Source: an uncultured Allomuricauda sp. (GTDB lineage: Bacteria; Bacteroidota; Bacteroidia; Flavobacteriales; Flavobacteriaceae). Taken from it: 64,000 bases of DNA. Location: NCBI RefSeq assembly GCF_947501165.1, contig NZ_CANMUU010000004.1, positions 124,001-188,000 on the forward strand, given 5' to 3'. The notes under the pieces were generated by a model. The model worked only from the letters and a program-made list of their open reading frames with translations. It did no database searches and was not told where the DNA came from. The translations under genes and the position numbers were made by a program. Positions 62,957 through 64,000 of the stretch are shown here, piece after piece (the stretch's first letter is position 1; every line of letters begins with the position of its first letter).

Positions 62957-64000
62957 ATGGGTAAATACCAAAAAGGTTTTCTTTTACTCCTAATTTTGAT
63001 ATGTGCCCATACTTTTGGACAAAATTCCCTTCCCACAGACTCGCTGAACCTAGCAGTCGACACTACCATCATTGACGATTTAACCGTTACCAAAACCCCG
63101 GAATTGGTGCCTAATCAAGGATTTTCCATGAATAGCCTGTGGCGAGGTGCATTAGGAATGGCAGTTTTGGTGCTTATTTCTTTTTTATTCAGCTCAAATC
63201 GAAGGGCAATCAACTGGAAAACAGTAGGAATAGGTTTAGGTTTACAACTATTGATTGCCATTGGGGTTTTAAAAGTTCCTTTGGTAAAACTGATTTTTGA
63301 AAAAATCGGGGAAGTCTTTGTAAGCATCCTTGACTTTACAAGAGCTGGAAGTAAATTCCTTTTTGAAGGTCTGGTGGTAGATATGGACACTTTTGGATTC
63401 ATTTTTGCCTTTCAAGTACTCCCAACAATCATCTTTTTCTCCGCACTGACCTCAGTTTTGTTCTATCTCGGTGTTATCCAAAAAGTAGTACGAGCTTTAG
63501 CTTGGCTACTTACAAAATCCTTGGGTATCTCTGGAGCAGAAAGCCTTTCCATAGCAGGAAACATCTTTTTGGGCCAGACCGAAGCTCCTCTCTTAATCAA
63601 GGCCTATTTAGAAAAAATGAATCGTTCAGAAATTCTTTTGGTAATGATAGGAGGTATGGCCACGGTAGCTGGTGCGGTATTAGCGGCCTATATCGGATTT
63701 TTAGGAGGAGATGACCCGGCTTTACGATTGGTTTTTGCTAAACACCTGCTAGCTGCATCCGTAATGGCGGCACCTGGGGCCATTGTGGTTTCTAAAATTT
63801 TATACCCTCAAACCGATAAAATTAATACGGATGTTAAGGTATCAAATGAAAAAATTGGAGCAAACGTCCTAGATGCTATTGCCAATGGCACAACGGAAGG
63901 TTTGAAATTAGCCTTAAATGTAGGTGCTATGCTCCTTGTTTTTGTAGCTTTTATTGCCATGATCAATGGCATCCTAGGCTGGGTTGGGGATTTCACCACA
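62957..64000 (+). CDS. Concentrative nucleoside transporter (NupC/CNT family), 3' end cut by window
   Basis: I translated 348 codons from the ATG at 62957 to the window edge without a stop. The product begins with an export-like signal ([13 protein letters not shown]), then about 40 polar residues, then a series of membrane segments with the CNT marks [18 protein letters not shown] (sodium/nucleoside site), [17 protein letters not shown] and [19 protein letters not shown]. It imports nucleosides with Na+ or H+. The extra N-terminal signal plus linker before the transporter is not usual in E. coli NupC but occurs in Bacteroidota members. It follows the nuclease gene by 10 bases. Confidence 0.9.
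   Translation, partial: MGKYQKGFLLLLILICAHTFGQNSLPTDSLNLAVDTTIIDDLTVTKTPELVPNQGFSMNSLWRGALGMAVLVLISFLFSSNRRAINWKTVGIGLGLQLLIAIGVLKVPLVKLIFEKIGEVFVSILDFTRAGSKFLFEGLVVDMDTFGFIFAFQVLPTIIFFSALTSVLFYLGVIQKVVRALAWLLTKSLGISGAESLSIAGNIFLGQTEAPLLIKAYLEKMNRSEILLVMIGGMATVAGAVLAAYIGFLGGDDPALRLVFAKHLLAASVMAAPGAIVVSKILYPQTDKINTDVKVSNEKIGANVLDAIANGTTEGLKLALNVGAMLLVFVAFIAMINGILGWVGDFTT

Noticed and set aside
1..64000. CRISPR arrays, tRNA or rRNA genes, insertion sequences, phage genes
   Set aside because: No regularly spaced repeats, no clover-leaf or rRNA-like stretches, and no transposase or integrase motifs were seen on either strand.

Overview
The window looks like core chromosome of a Flavobacteriaceae (Bacteroidota) member. 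Evidence: a gldA gliding gene, a GLPGLI-family protein, several outer-membrane proteins with carboxypeptidase-like N-terminal domains, DUF5686 and DUF2807 (GIN-type) proteins, a sulfite reductase with a HEPN tail, promoters of the TAnnTTTG type, and almost no Shine-Dalgarno sequences. The genus cannot be fixed from the sequence alone. I see no rRNA, tRNA, CRISPR, phage or insertion sequence; coding density is high and the two edge genes (queA, nupC-like) are cut by the window.

Layout. 1-8.0 kb: a minus-strand run rsgA, dtd, two DUF3857/transglutaminase proteins, mazG-like, aroA, queA. 9.4-13.5 kb: a phenylalanine/tyrosine operon (pheA, aminotransferase, tyrA, DAHP synthase-chorismate mutase) preceded by an aromatic-rich leader peptide and attenuator. 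13.7-22.3 kb: gldA, a PLP decarboxylase and a string of envelope or unknown-role genes, two of which carry a short palindromic repeat inside their coding sequence. 22.3-27.2 kb: metF and a split metH under a SAM-I riboswitch. 27.2-35.0 kb: sulfate assimilation (ferredoxin-NADP reductase-like, cobA, sulfite reductase, cysN, cysD, cysH, DUF2061) with an Rrf2 regulator and repeated operator-like sites. 35.1-41.2 kb: a second SAM-I riboswitch unit with metY, a MetX-aspartokinase-homoserine dehydrogenase fusion and a metB/metZ-type enzyme. 41.4-45.4 kb: methyltransferase, CocE hydrolase, and metK with a structured leader. 45.5-51.3 kb: an outer-membrane protein and a GLPGLI protein divergent from a histidine kinase/response regulator pair, separated by a 10-bp-period repeat array. 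51.4-64 kb: nucleoside kinase, TonB, membrane and soluble pyrophosphatases, DUF5686 protein, pdhB, etfBA (with a 28-bp palindrome upstream), a bifunctional nuclease and a nucleoside transporter.

How it fits together: sulfide made by the cys genes feeds MetY/MetZ-type sulfhydrylation of O-acylhomoserine made by the fusion protein; split MetH and MetF remethylate homocysteine; MetK makes SAM, which is the ligand of the two SAM-I riboswitches. The most interesting signals are regulatory: the Phe attenuator, the metK leader, the Rrf2 sites, the GTTAAC array, the etf palindrome, and the palindromic repeat found inside two neighbouring genes in different reading frames.
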